From Trichopria drosophilae (taxonomy: Eukaryota > Arthropoda > Insecta > Hymenoptera > Diapriidae), in contig CM059585.1 in NCBI GenBank assembly GCA_030407085.1, forward strand, positions 114,751,501 to 114,815,500: a stretch of DNA of 64,000 nt, read 5' to 3'. Under the pieces are notes generated by a model. The model was not told the origin of the DNA and did not search any database. It saw only the letters and a list, made by a program, of their open reading frames with translations. A program made the position numbers and the translations under genes. Below, one piece after another: positions 37,101 through 48,433 of the stretch. Numbering within the stretch: position 1 is the stretch's first letter; each line of letters starts with the position of its first letter.

Positions 37101-38180
37101 GTTGCTGTTAAAGATTTCAAGTACAGAAAATGAACAGATGAAAATGATGAAATTGTTGAGTGATGATGATGTCTGACAATATTGTATTATGAAGTCGGAC
37201 TATTCGGTCACATAATCTTGTAATTTCCTAGTGATAATATTTCTCGGTGTTGATAACATCATAGAAAGATGTCAAGACGAAGATTATGAAGATGTTAAGA
37301 GACATCGCTTTTGCATAGTGTCAGAAGATGATGTTGCATGATGATGTTGGATCAAGATACCGCTTGAAGATGTTCAGATAATGATGTTAGGAAAATCTTT
37401 TCATAACATTGAATTGATAAAGCTGTATTTGGATATCTTTATCGGGCGTGATATCTTTGTCTGACGTAGGAGGTTGTTAGGATAAAGATAGTGACTATCT
37501 TCAAGGCTGATGTATGCTGATGATGTTTCACAGTATTTGGATAGATGATGATGACGAATTACTGTGCTGTATGAAGATGTTTTCCAATACTAATAATGTC
37601 TGATGTCTCATGAAGATGTCTCGTAAAGATTTCGGAATGACAATTATAGAAATATTGAGTGCTGATGTTGTCTGGAAATATTGTATGATCATGTTGGATA
37701 AATCTGTCGTATAGAGATGTATCGGTAATGATAATGTCTTCAGCTGTGCTGATGATATTTTACGGCATTTTGGATGATGATGTAGAATTATTCTGCTGCG
37801 TGAAGATGTTTTCCAAACATATGAATGTATGTTGCTGCTAAAGATGTCAAGTGAAGATGTATATATGAAAATGATAAAATTATTGAGTGATGATGATGTT
37901 TGATAATATGGAATTACGACGTTGGATTATTCGGTCTTGTTTTCAGGTAATGCTATCATCAGAGTAAGATGTTAATACAAAGATCATGAAAATACTAAGC
38001 GATAATGCATTCGAATAATGCTGTTAAATGATTTTCATTGTTGATGTTCGGTTAGAATATCGTATGAAGATGTTGAGAGTTGACGTGAAATTTATGAAAA
38101 TATTTAATAATAATTTATGATGATATTTTATGGTACTTTGGATGGTGATATATATTGTATGAAGTTGTTTTCCAAGGGTG
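34111..38180. repeat. Degenerate satellite-like array of TGATGATGTT-rich units
   Basis: The sequence GAAGATGTTTTCCAATACTA recurs near 37071 and 37567, with variants near 35309 and 37802. Another sub-unit containing TTTCAGCTG..GATGA and ATCATGAAGATGTT recurs near 34220, 34600, 35060, 37250 and 37950. A junction segment (GTCCAAGAAA..TTAGACTGCAATTAAAC) near 35650 repeats one near 34030. Units are long (several hundred bases) and diverged. The array is interrupted by a GC-richer unique island at 35830-36560. Confidence 0.7.
35830..36560. other. GC-richer unique island inside the satellite-like array
   Basis: Non-repetitive, with ordinary CpG content. It contains AT-rich cores of homeodomain-site type (TTAATTAA, ATTAACATCGATCATT). 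It could be conserved non-coding DNA with enhancer potential; this is inference from composition only. Confidence 0.35.
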
Positions 38181-38189
38181 GGGTCCAAA

Positions 38190-38450
38190 GCTCCGAATGT
38201 TCAAAATTCCGAATAGTCCAAATATCCGAATTTCAAAAAATCGAATGATATTTATCCGAATGTTTGAATACCCGAATGGTCGAAAATCCGAATATCCGAA
38301 TGAAGAAAAACCGAATCTTCAAAAATCCGAATCCTCTATTTCCGAATGGTTTTATAGCAGATCGGATATTCGAACATTCGGGTTTCCATTATTCGGGTTT
38401 CCATTACTCGTATTCCCAAACATTCGAATTTCGATTATTCGATTTTTCAG
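38190..38450. repeat. Mirror-oriented minisatellite of CCGAAT / ATTCGG units
   Basis: 38190-38350 repeats CCGAAT about every 8-10 bases on the plus strand. 38370-38450 repeats the inverse ATTCGG/ATTCG. The halves form an imperfect giant hairpin. The 133-codon frame across it is a repeat artefact. Confidence 0.8.
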
Positions 38451-38974
38451 GTTATTTAACATTTCAAACTATTCTTATGAATCTGAATTAAAAGAATGCA
38501 AAAATTGCAATAGCCCAATAAATAAGCATACAAAAAAGAGATACTGTATATTATAACGTTTATATATAACGTTTAAAACAACAACATTATTTTCTATTCC
38601 GCGGAATGAAAAGAAATCGTTAGATTAGCAAAAAAAAAAAAACAAATTTGCATCAACGAGAATAGGTAATTATAATAAGACCAAGTTATTAGTTAGAACA
38701 ATTATTTTTAGACAGCTGAGCGAATTATCTTGTACTTATTGGCCTTCTTAATTATGCGGTATATAATCCAGAATAATGTCGGATATTCGGAGCAAAACAA
38801 ATCGCCACCCTGGCGAAACAACATCCATTCTACATAAGTAGCATATTAATTTATATGGTATGGGGATTATAATGATGTTGATATGGGAATATGGAGAAGT
38901 GCGAAAAGGTTTCATGAAATAATAACACGGATTATTGCTTTAATTGTACCAATTTTATTTCTGGGCTTATTACG

Positions 38975-39637
38975 CAATACATGAACAGAATTGAATTCAT
39001 GGGTCCATATCAACGTCTCAGAAATTATAGAAAACGAACCACCAGACGAACACCCCATTCAACTCTCAATCATCCCTCTACGTACAAGTATCAAACGTAT
39101 TACACATATGGCATGCAAAAATTACGGAACTAAATAATGCAACTAAAAGCCAGAATGGCTAGAATGCAACGAAACCAACAACAGAGATGATATTTGAAAC
39201 CCGGATTCAATAGAAATTGTTTAAAAATTAACGATTCGCAAGAAAAAATATACTCATACGAAAAATCAGTATATACCAAAATTCCGAGTAATGATATTAA
39301 CGTAATCACGATCTGAAAATAAGTAAGATTATCCGTAAATCATGCAAAAAAGACAAACTTTAATAATTTATCTCGAAACGCGTCGCGAACGAGGTGTGTC
39401 CTGTCCATCGAAACAAACCCCGGGAGAGGAATGGTATCGAGGGATAGAATACCGACTGCGATACACGAAGATACGCTAGCCTTACACACCATAATGGCTG
39501 GAATGCAAGCAACCCGAGCCGGCACCATAATGTGGAGGGCGTTTACGTATGTCCAAAGAAAATTATTGACGTTTGCCGGTTTGCGCTATGAAATAGTCCA
39601 AAAACAAAGAAAATCCCTATGTCACCTGTTTGCATAA
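38975..39637 (+). pseudogene. Unidentified decayed coding-like tract
   Basis: One plus-strand frame of about 220 codons has only about five stops in AT-rich DNA. It encodes an arginine-rich start (MGPYQRLRNYRKRTTRRTPH), a Tyr-rich stretch (YKYQTYYTYGMQKLRN) and, after stops near 39133, 39190 and 39313, an intact segment 39431-39637 (EDTLALHTIMAGMQATRAGT). The basic start recalls nucleic-acid-binding or capsid proteins, but I recognise no family. It may be chance. Confidence 0.25.
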
Positions 39638-40425
39638 ATAGCTAAAGATATCGGAAAATCCAGCGAAAAAACAAACTAAGAATTTATTTAGAATAATGTC
39701 CAGAAATTAAATGTTGAAAACTTCCTAGACGAACTTCTTTCTTCACACGTATAATCGCAATAATGATCCCGTTAGTTGATCCTGCTGATAGACAATCACT
39801 ACATGCTGTCTTACGAATGTAGGATGAGGGATGTACATCTACGTCTAATTATCAGACGTGCGGCATATAATATGAGATACAGGAAATAAACCATTCCAAA
39901 CATTCGGATCTCAAATCCATTGAAATTCATTGAGGTCACGTCACACACACATGATTATTTCGTCCATGTCCAAAACAATTTGGAATAAATGCGGAGCTCC
40001 ATCACGATACATACAGTGACACGCAAGAATAAACACGTTTGTACGAACTCACAAGCGCGCGCCCACTCGCGGACGCAATTCACACAACTCGCAAACGCGC
40101 ATCCACTTTATAATGCTCTCTATATTGACGATGCGGTCCTCTTCAGTGCAGATATCGCTTATATTAGGCTACCGGTATACCGATTGTGCCCAGGGTCCAC
40201 GGCAGTTTCCAAGCGGCGGCATGTTTCGTAGATTTGGTCCCACATATTTTTGCGTCCCACCTGTTTGTCGTGATTGTTATCCCAATACTCCTAAGCTCAA
40301 TTTAACAATTCGAAAATCTTGCGTCATATCCGTTCAGAAAGTGGTCTGGAAATATAATAATGTCGTTATTTTATGTAATATTCAATTGAACTCAATTAGG
40401 CACACATTATATATATATATATATA
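39638..40425. other. Intergenic, no gene seen
   Basis: 40000-40320 is GC-richer and non-repetitive, without protein motifs. The end is a TA dinucleotide run (about 40408-40425) into which the next element is inserted. Confidence 0.45.
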
Positions 40426-41146
40426 CAGGGTCATCGAAAAGTATCGGACCCCCCTAATATCTTCAGTGAGAATGCACTTAGGAGAAAATGTCCAATAGCA
40501 AAGTTGTATGGTTTCAAGCGGGGAGTAAGATGATGACCTTGACTTTGACCTTGACCATGTCCTTCAAGGTCATTTCAAGGTCAATCTTATTTTTTTAAAT
40601 AGAACCCCCTACATTTTATTGCATATTCTTATATGCTTATCTCGAGAGCTTTCCAAAACACTATAATAAAATATTTTTTTATTAAGTACTTTTTGAGGTA
40701 TAAAGGTTTGAAGTTAACAATTTTTTGACACAAAATGTAGAATATCTTGTAAAATATTATTTAGTTTTCAGTAATCATAACCTTAATACTTTTGTGCGCG
40801 GAATAATGAGACCAATTAATTGGTTTAAAGAAAATACATTATTGCCTTAACTGGTCGGACTCGCACACCACTTAACAAATTGTTAACTTCAAACCTTTAT
40901 AACTCAAAAAGTACCTAATAAAAAAATATTTTATTATAGTGTTTTGGAAAGCTCTCGAGATAAGCTATAAGAATATGCAATAAAATGTAGGGGGTTCTAT
41001 TTAAAAAAATAAGATTGACCTTGAAAGACATGGTCATGTCCATCTTACTCCCCACTTGAAACCATACAACTTTGCTATTGGACATTTTCTCCTAAGTGCA
41101 TTCTAACTGAAGATATTAGGGGGTCCGATACTTTTCGATGACCCTG
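40426..41146. mobile_element. Foldback MITE, 721 bp, mariner-like ends
   Basis: The ends CAGGGTCATCGAAAAGTATC (40426) and GATACTTTTCGATGACCCTG (41127-41146) are exact inverses. Arms run 40426-40729 and 40876-41146 with few mismatches. It sits in a (TA)n run, which fits TA target duplication. No transposase is encoded. It shares its terminal 60 bases or so, with divergence, with the element end at 4936. Confidence 0.9.
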
Positions 41147-41164
41147 TATATATATATACACAGT

Positions 41165-41400
41165 ATGATATGCGTGTGCGTGTGCGTGTGCGTGTCGTAT
41201 CGTGCGTCCGTTTGTGTGGTGTCGTGCGTCCGTTTGTGTCGTTTCTCGGGTCCGTTTGTGTCGTGTCGTGTCGGGCGTCCGTTTGTGTCGTGTCGTGTCG
41301 GGCGTCCGTTTGTGTCGTGTCGTGTCGTGTCGTGTCGTGTCGGGCGTCCGTCTGTGACGTGTCGGGCGTCCGTCTGTGACGTGCCTCGCGTCCGTTTTCC
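41165..41400 (+). repeat. Minisatellite of GTGTCG / GGGCGTCCGTTTGTGTCGTG units
   Basis: A simple GTGCGT run passes into about eight copies of TCGGGCGTCCGTTTGTGTCG-type units with nested GTGTC steps. It begins just after the foldback MITE, separated by a short (TA)n stretch. The open frames in both directions here are repeat artefacts. Confidence 0.9.
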
Positions 41401-43084
41401 CAAAATATCTGCGGAGAGTCTAGATCAAATGAGCGGGGATTAGTTTCCATCTATCCACACTACCATTTGGAGATTTGGAGACTGAATGAATTCAAATGGG
41501 AAAGCGCATTATATATGAACGGTAAACGGTAAACGGTAAACGATAAAAGGAAAATGAAAAGCAACACAATGCAAGAGAAGGGTGAAAGGGAGATCGACCG
41601 AATCAATGGATCAAAGCAAAAAGGAAAAAGGGAAAACGTTTAGAAAAATGAAAACAAAAAAAAAACCATTAGAAAAAAAAGGAAAATTTTACCACGTATC
41701 TTTATAAAATCGGCAGAAAAGTTCGGAAACCTTGGTATGTCTTATAGTACTCGATATATATTTTAAATTATTATTCGGAAAATTTTTAGATACGTCATTT
41801 CTAAGAATGACCGGAGAATTTCTAAACGAGGTAGATTATTGTAATAAAAGAAATTGTTAAGAATTAATTTTTGGTCGGGTAAGATGGGACGTCGTTAAAA
41901 GACTAACCTCTTTTTGAGCTTGGCAGCACCTAACTTAGATCTGATTAGATTTTAGAGTCAATCCATATTTTTCGTCTTTAAAAAAAATACCGTAAAATCC
42001 AGTTTTAAAAAATAACAAAAGTTTCTTTAGAGATTGCTTTCGCTTCCATGAAAAAAAGATCGATTCATTTAGACCTCGGAGACGGTCTATCTATTAACCA
42101 CTATCGCGCTGATGAAACTCATATTATGCACAATTTAATGCCCCATCATACCCGTCACTTTTAGGTCAGATGGAAAATTTGTTGGAGGTCGAATTTCAAC
42201 AAGTTATGTTAAAAATACATTATCCGATAATTTATAACTGCTATTATTATTAAACGCGACGTGTTTAAGGGGTGAAAAATAACGAAAAGCATTTGATGCA
42301 TTACGTAACCCTGTGGTTTTTTTATCAAAGATATTTTTTATCCCCGATTCTTTCTTTGTCACACGTTACCCCCATGGAACAAAATATAATTGCAAAAATA
42401 TAATCGTTTTATATAAGATTTTCCCGTTTTAATATAATTTAATACAATTAATTTATATTTTTTCGTTATATTTTTGGTAGTTCAATTTTTAGTTATATAG
42501 TCCAAAAGACTGCTGGATAATTTGGGAAAATTGGGTATTTTTAGCGGCAAGAAATACATAATAAAAATTATAATAATTTATATTTCAAATTGCCTTTTGT
42601 TCCGTGGGGGTATACACGTTATTTTTTGTCGATTATGTTCATATAAACATACGCTATTATAATGCCGGGGAAATATAAGATGTGAGCGCTTCACCGGTAC
42701 GAGAAAGTGCTGGGTAAACCTTTACAAAACGGGCTTCCTCGCAAAAAAAAAATTTAAGTACACTATTTCCATGTGATTTTGCCTGCTGATTACGAATATG
42801 ATGATAAAAATTGTAGTTTTTTGGATTTATTTTAAAAACTACTAATCTGATTAAAAAAATGGTTTAAACAAAAAATGTAGAGTATAAAATTCTCTACAGA
42901 AAAGAAAGAGTACTTTTTTTTCGAAATACCAACGATAAGATCGCAAATGAGTATGGAACGTGCTCAAAACGAGGTTATGGATACTTTCATTATATTATGT
43001 ATAGCGGCATACAGTGCCATCGTTAAAGGGACACTGAATGTGCACATAGGTTTGATCGTTACTCACACCTGGATGGTTATATGT
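41401..43084. other. AT-rich intergenic sequence
   Basis: No gene. A short AAACGGTA repeat lies near 41519, and a sequence like the dispersed GATTACGAAT repeat (CTGCTGATTACGAATATGAT) near 42783. Confidence 0.5.
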
Positions 43085-43275
43085 CAGATTAGCCGAGAAA
43101 AGATGGGTCTGGGGCGGAACCCCCCCAGTGCACAAGCATCTCCTAGGCTCACGCAGTGCTAATTACAGGGACACGCACTTCACATGGGTTCGATTTTTAC
43201 AAACATCTGTTGGTTAGAGGTTACGAAAATGCGTGAAGTACGTGTCCCTGTAATTACCACTGCGTGGGCCTAGGG
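43085..43275. repeat. Inverted repeat related to the 16.2-kb foldback interior
   Basis: AATTACAGGGACACGCACTT near 43162 is matched inverted by GAAGTACGTGTCCCTGTAAT near 43235. CCTAGGCTCACGCAGTG and CACTGCGTGGGCCTAGG lie outside it. GGGTCTGGGGCGGAACCCCC near 43107 parallels GGGTCTGGGGGGCGGAGCCC near 16224, and ACATCTGTTGGTTAGAGGTT near 43204 parallels ACATCTATTGGTTGGATGTT near 16184. Confidence 0.7.
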
Positions 43276-44219
43276 AATTCGTCGCTGTTTTACGTGATGT
43301 CCTTTGCGATTACAAAAAAAATGCATTCAACCCTTTTTATACAGAATTTCACGCTCTACATTTTTTGCTGGAACATTTTTTCGTCTGAGGCTTGGTTATC
43401 AAAATAAATACAAAAAACTAAAAAAATACCCATTTTTTGGCTGTTTTTTCAACATAGCGACTTCAATACGTCCGACCCTCAATTTTTATGATCATATTCG
43501 TACTCAGCGGGCAAAAATACATCGAAATAGTGTAGTTAATTTTTTGTTTGCGAGGATGCCCGTTTTGTAAAGATTTACCAAGTGCTGTTTTTGTGCAAGT
43601 GTGACAAAAAATTTATAGAAAAATTTATATCAAATGTTAAAAAAATGAAAATTACTAATTTATCAGTACTTACAGTGCTTATGAAATGTTGTTGGTTTGA
43701 CAATTTCATCTGCGGGCTGCAAATGGAGAGAACGATGAATCAAAGTTCCTCCCTACGAGGATGAAAGTTTCCCAACATTCCTAGGCAAATGTTCCAAGCT
43801 GTAAAAATATATTCCAAGGAAATCAAAACTCTGATGGTTAATGCACGGCAGTGAAAATTGTGCAGAGAAGGGTAGGCATGGGACATGAGAATCTAGCTTA
43901 CCTGCTATTTGTCACCTGACTCTACTCCGTTATGATCACAACTTATTTTCTAGAATTGGGGGTCCTAATATTATTTTTTACTTCCATGAACATCGTAGAC
44001 CGTAACTTCTATATTTTTGCTATAGAGTGATCCAACGCTCAAAATTTGTTTAAAATGTGATTTATTTCTTTATGTGAAGAGAAACATAAAAATATACCGA
44101 ACTGCATTACATTCTAAATAGCTTCGAACTAAACACGAGCGAACAATCTTTAGTACTTGTATAGTACTGTTTCTTATCTGACAAGTACTCTTCTTTTATC
44201 AAGTTCTTTTAGCAGTTCT
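43276..44219. other. AT-rich intergenic sequence
   Basis: No gene or clear repeat seen. Confidence 0.4.
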
Positions 44220-44465
44220 GTATATTTTTACGGTTGGAAAACCAGTGATATTGTATTTTGTTACTAACGATATCGGACGAAGATGAAATGAAAATTGTAA
44301 AAATATTGATTGTTTATCTCTTCTAATACTTTTGGATCATGATTTGCATATCTGAATATTCTATCTCATAAAGGTATTATTCGATAATGATAATGTTTTC
44401 AGCTATTAATGACATCAGATGACGATTTTTAGATGAAAATCATGAAGATGTTATACAAGACATAT
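44220..44465 (+). repeat. Isolated copy of the 34-38 kb satellite-like unit
   Basis: The stretch with TATTATTCGATAATGATAAT, GTTTTCAGCT, GACATCAGATGACGA and GAAAATCATGAAGATGTT matches sub-units in the array at 34-38 kb in order and spacing. Confidence 0.65.
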
Positions 44466-44718
44466 TTGATATTTTGTATAGAGTCAAAATTTGTCTTTGG
44501 CAAAATGCCTTTAGCAACTTATCATTGAAAATATCAAATTTTACCTATCAAACAACTCAAGATAAAGATATACAATAACAGAAAAAAATATACAAATAAA
44601 ACTTTTTGTTTTCATTAGCCCATTTGCTACATCAATTGGGAAAAGTTTTTCGTATAATTTTTCATTAATTTTATGAAGCCTCTATTTCAATGCTATAAAT
44701 ACAAGACAGGTAAGCAGT
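44466..44718. other. AT-rich intergenic sequence
   Basis: Nothing recognised. Confidence 0.4.
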
Positions 44719-45060
44719 CTACAAAGAATAAAATATTACTAATGACAACATTTTTATTAATACTATACATACGTATTTCGCCACAGTTAAACAAAATATT
44801 AAAACAAGACTATTTGTTTTTTCAGACCGTATGAATTTGTCAATAATACCATTGAAACACTCCAAAGAAATTTCCTCTGATGTTCCGAAAGCTTTAAAAA
44901 TAGTTCTACTGGCATCGTATATCCATATTTCATTGCCATCAAATGTTTGTTCGTCATAAATAAACAACGACTCTGTACTAGGCAAACATATAAAGGCAAT
45001 TAAATCACAATATTTGCAGAACTGACACGAACGCTTATTCTCTGCAGGACTTATGTTCCA
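44719..45060 (-). CDS. Unidentified coding-like fragment
   Basis: The minus strand keeps one frame open from about 45060 to 44719. It reads WNISPAENKRSCQFCKYCDL, then AFICLPSTESLFIYDEQTFD, GNEIWIYDASRTIFKAFGTS and EEISLECFNGIIDKF. Two CxxC-like cysteine pairs (CQFCKYC) at the start and the ordinary amino-acid mix make it look more protein-like than other frames of this size here. No start codon precedes the cysteines, so it would be an exon or a fragment of a mobile-element protein. I do not recognise a family, and chance cannot be excluded. Confidence 0.3.
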   Translation of the reverse strand, partial: WNISPAENKRSCQFCKYCDLIAFICLPSTESLFIYDEQTFDGNEIWIYDASRTIFKAFGTSEEISLECFNGIIDKFIRSEKTNSLVLIFCLTVAKYVCIVLIKMLSLVIFYSL

Positions 45061-45521
45061 CTAAAACACTGTTTTAATCAGTGATATCATGGCGTTTTCC
45101 TGAAACGCACTGTCAAAAAATGTGCGTAAAATTTAATACACCAGTGTAGGAAAAAATATGCACATACCTTTTAATACGCATTTTAAATTTATTGTGATGA
45201 TTCTTACAAGTAAATGTTATTAAATTCAATGCACATTTTTTAAAATTAATATGCCTATATCAATCTTCATATACAGTTTTTTTTATTCAGTGTAAAGACT
45301 ATAAATTGTATCTAAATTTAAAGAATTGAAACGAAAATATTTTGCAATTTATGCTTCTTGAATTAATTGTAAAGTTATAAATAATTTCATAAATTTACTA
45401 TAAGATTACAAATTTTAAGGCACTTTTATTAGAATAGATAAGTCAGTAGATAAAGATAAATGTACTTATGTCTTATGTTTTAATCACCATTTGAAGCAAA
45501 AAAGCCCAAATTGTCGATTTG

Positions 45522-46963
45522 ATACACGGAGAAAATGTTTCTTAGAAATTCAGATGGTAATTTCGGCACAGTCTTGTAGAATGGAAAAAATTACTGTTTG
45601 AATGGAAAACGTTTCTAGAACTTCTAGCAATTTTCATCAAAAAAAGTAGAAAATTTCTTACTGTGTAAGTCTGTTCCAAAAGCACAATTTGAAATATACT
45701 ATAGATAAATTTCTAAGAAAATATCGCAAGTAACATTCGCAATGGCATTAACCAAGGTATTCTTTTATATAAAAATTACGTAAATTTGTTGAAAATCGAA
45801 ACATGTAATAAATAAAGTTAGGAACGTGAACGTTCAGATATATTTTATGTATAAAATATTATTGAAAGGTCGTTAAATTAGAAAAGTTGATATAATATAT
45901 AATTTCCACAATTTTCTAATAATTGGTACTCCAGTAAATTAAAAGTCTTGAAAGCTGCAATTTTAATGTTAAACGATTAAAAGTGAAGGCATATCTTGTT
46001 TCCTCAATATAATTCCAAATATAATACAAACATACACAACGCTGAAAAATCATGTTTTATAATTTTATTTTTAAAAAGTTTATTTTGTTTTCTCTACTTG
46101 AAATATTTTAGTTGCAAATCAAAGCTTCTGCCCCTGAAAGCTCTACCCCAGAAATATTCAAACTATGTTCACCGGACATACTTTCACATCCGAAAGCTAC
46201 AAAAAACTGAATATTTACCATTATATGGTAATCTGTAAACATAATATATTTCTACCCAACTCAAGATTTGGACCCTCATTATACTGTAAAGAATAGTCCG
46301 CACATTAACCATTGGTCGGAGCTACTTTTCCTCTACCTTTTCTGCTACCTACATTTTTCTACTACTTTATTCGTTTGTTATACACATAGATTTTTTTCCA
46401 AGATACCAGAAAATACGATGAGGGTCTTGTAACGGAAAAAGGATCTCAAGTAAACAAACAATGCAGCGTTGCACAAAAATATTATGAACCGAATCTATGC
46501 TGTATTCGCTCGAAATTTATTAGAAACATAATATGAAGCTACAGTAATTTCTTACGGTAAAGCCTGGCGTCTTTTCGATGAAGCCCTGCGAAAAATTTAG
46601 GTATGATTCTTATGAGAATCTATTCAGAACTTTTCTCATGTAGGAATAGAATTAGAATGTAGGAATGCGCAAATTCTAAAAATTGATTAAATTTTAAATG
46701 CTAGAAATAAAGTTAAATTGTTATAAATATTAAATAAAATATTTAATTTTTTTGCTCGTAAGATTCTCACTTGATTCTCGTGAGAATCATGTTTCAATTT
46801 CTCATCAGAAAATTTCATTCATTGTTTTCACTGTTTGTTTACTTGAGATCCTTGCTTCTTTACAAGACATCCATCGTATTTCCGGTGGGTCTCTTGGAAA
46901 AAAATCTATTTTTCGCAGGGAGATGACCCATTGTATAAACACTCGATAGTTTTCTCCGTGTAT
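45522..46963. mobile_element. Possible terminal-inverted-repeat element, 14-bp ends
   Basis: ATACACGGAGAAAA at 45522-45535 is matched inverted by TTTTCTCCGTGTAT at 46950-46963. Nothing coding lies between them, and a foldback structure occupies its right third. A 14-bp match over 1.4 kb is suggestive, not conclusive. Confidence 0.4.
46373..46940. repeat. Foldback-type inverted repeat, about 95-110-bp arms
   Basis: The left arm 46373-46464 (GATTTTTTTCCAAGATACCA, GGATCTCAAGTAAACAAACA) is matched inverted by the right arm 46829-46940 (TGTTTGTTTACTTGAGATCC, TTGGAAAAAAATC). Confidence 0.75.
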
Positions 46964-46992
46964 ATTTTTTTCAACTTGACAGTTACATATTA

Positions 46993-47280
46993 GAATGAAT
47001 TGGAGTTGTGTTGGTGACTATGAAATTCCGGCTATGAGACGTTGATTGAATTGTTCATAAAAGAAAATTAACATTCTTTTAATTACATACACAATATAAA
47101 AGTAGAAATTGTTGCATAAGTACTAGAATAAATTTAAGTTGTTTTGGTGACTATAAAATTCCCACTAGTCGTTGATTGAAATATGACTCACAAACTAAAT
47201 CACCAATAACGACCATCGGAGAAAATGAAATATTCATTTAATTACACATATACAATACAAAAGTATTAAACTGAAAACAT
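46993..47280 (+). repeat. Diverged tandem duplication, about 135-bp unit
   Basis: TTGGTGACTATGAAATTCC..CGTTGATTGAA near 47010 recurs as TTGGTGACTATAAAATTCCC..CGTTGATTGAA near 47143. The following TTTAATTACATACACAATAT segment also recurs. Confidence 0.7.
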
Positions 47281-47565
47281 AACTATCAAAAACCTTTCAT
47301 TACAGGCGTAATTATTTTCATATTTTCTTAGTGATCTACTTTCCCTTCACTGACTAGAACTATTCATTTACCATTTCGTAAATTAATGATGATTAGTAGT
47401 AAATTATTAAACAATGATTATTTTATTTATAAATGCAGTTTTTTCGTATTATGTCTCAATTAATAATATTGATATAAATATTACATTCCGTATCGTGCCC
47501 ATTTCTTTCTTCACACAATTCGGATTTATTGTCGAAAGTAAACATTGCTTAATATTTAAATTAAA

Positions 47566-47800
47566 AAAATTGGCTAGATCGATTATCCGAGTCGAGGAAT
47601 GTTAAAAAATGAACACTTGGTCTTGTTTTGTTCACGTAGTCGACGTTTCGACAGCGTCATTGTTATTTTCAAGACTGAAAATTTATTTGAATTAAAAAAA
47701 AAAATTACATAATCTAAAAAATAATAATTACAACAGTATATAAAGAACCGTAATATATAAAATATTAAATACCTATCTCTATATAAATTGCAAAAATTAA
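47566..47800 (-). mobile_element. Penelope-like element, 3' arm
   Basis: This is the sequence downstream of the endonuclease stop on the minus strand. It is repeated inverted at 48420-48656, from ATTGGCTAG..CGATTATCCGAGTC through the poly-T/A zone to ATTGCAAAAATTA. It carries the hammerhead-like motif at 47642-47673 in the same orientation as the gene. Confidence 0.82.
47642..47673 (-). ncRNA. Hammerhead-ribozyme-like motif, degenerate
   Basis: On the minus strand a CTTGAAAA box precedes a stem-loop zone ending in CTGTC, then GAAAC and GTC. The order resembles the minimal hammerhead ribozymes of Penelope-like elements (CUGANGA, stem II, GAAA). Two core positions differ from consensus, so cleavage is doubtful. 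Confidence 0.45.
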
Positions 47801-47953
47801 TATTTTACATTGTCGCAGTTTTATGATTATACGAAGACTAATTAGAGTTGTTGACATATCGATTTTGTTGTCATTATTGCCAATATAGTATAAGAAAATT
47901 TCTATGAAAAGTATATAGTCAAAGTCGTTGTAATAACTAATAACTATGGAACG

Positions 47954-48433
47954 TTAATTTTTAAAATTAGACAACATCAAGTCATATGAATCATTTAATT
48001 TTAAAGTCTCTTCTTTTATATTTATAGAGTTAGGTTGTAATTTGATGTGTACCATTTCTGATATTAATCTCTTAGAATAGGTTTCTTTATCTAAGATTTT
48101 CACATGTTTCCAATCAAAATCATGAAATAATAAAATACGATGTTCAGAAACTACATTTTTTGTTTTCGATGTGAGATTTATGTTGCTCTTATGTTCTGCG
48201 ATCCTTTTTTTTAACATCCTCTTCGTTTCTCCTACATATGATGCCGAGCAGTTCTGACACTGCATTTTATAAACGACATTCTTTTGATCCATGATTGGTG
48301 TAACATCTTTACCACATTTTATAATGTTATCAAGTTTGTTGTTAAGTTGTGGTACAACACGAATATTGTGACATTTTAGAAAACTTATTACTCTCTCATA
48401 AAAACCATCAATGTATGGTAGTAATTTTTGCAA
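47954..48433 (-). pseudogene. Penelope-like retroelement GIY-YIG endonuclease, 5'-truncated
   Basis: An open frame of 159 codons holds the C-terminal part of a Penelope-like polyprotein. The linker (FYERVISFLKCHNIRVVPQL) and a KDVTPIMDQKN segment precede the endonuclease. The endonuclease has VVYKMQCQNCSASYVGETKR, the Penelope version of the GIY-YIG motif with two cysteines between the Y and YVG parts, then the Arg and His of KKRIAEH, HDFDWKHVKILDKE, and KRLISEMVHIKLQPN with the catalytic-type Glu. In active elements this nuclease nicks the target and the reverse transcriptase copies RNA at the nick. The reverse transcriptase is absent: the gene begins where the inverted arm starts, at GCAAAAATTA. 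The frame itself is intact, so the loss is by truncation rather than point damage. Confidence 0.9.

Noticed and set aside
38155..38556. 133-codon frame rich in Pro-Asn-Ile-Arg
   Set aside because: Translation of the CCGAAT minisatellite.
41103..41450. Arg/His/Thr-rich and Val/Ser/Cys-rich frames on both strands
   Set aside because: Translations of the GTGTCG minisatellite and the foldback end.
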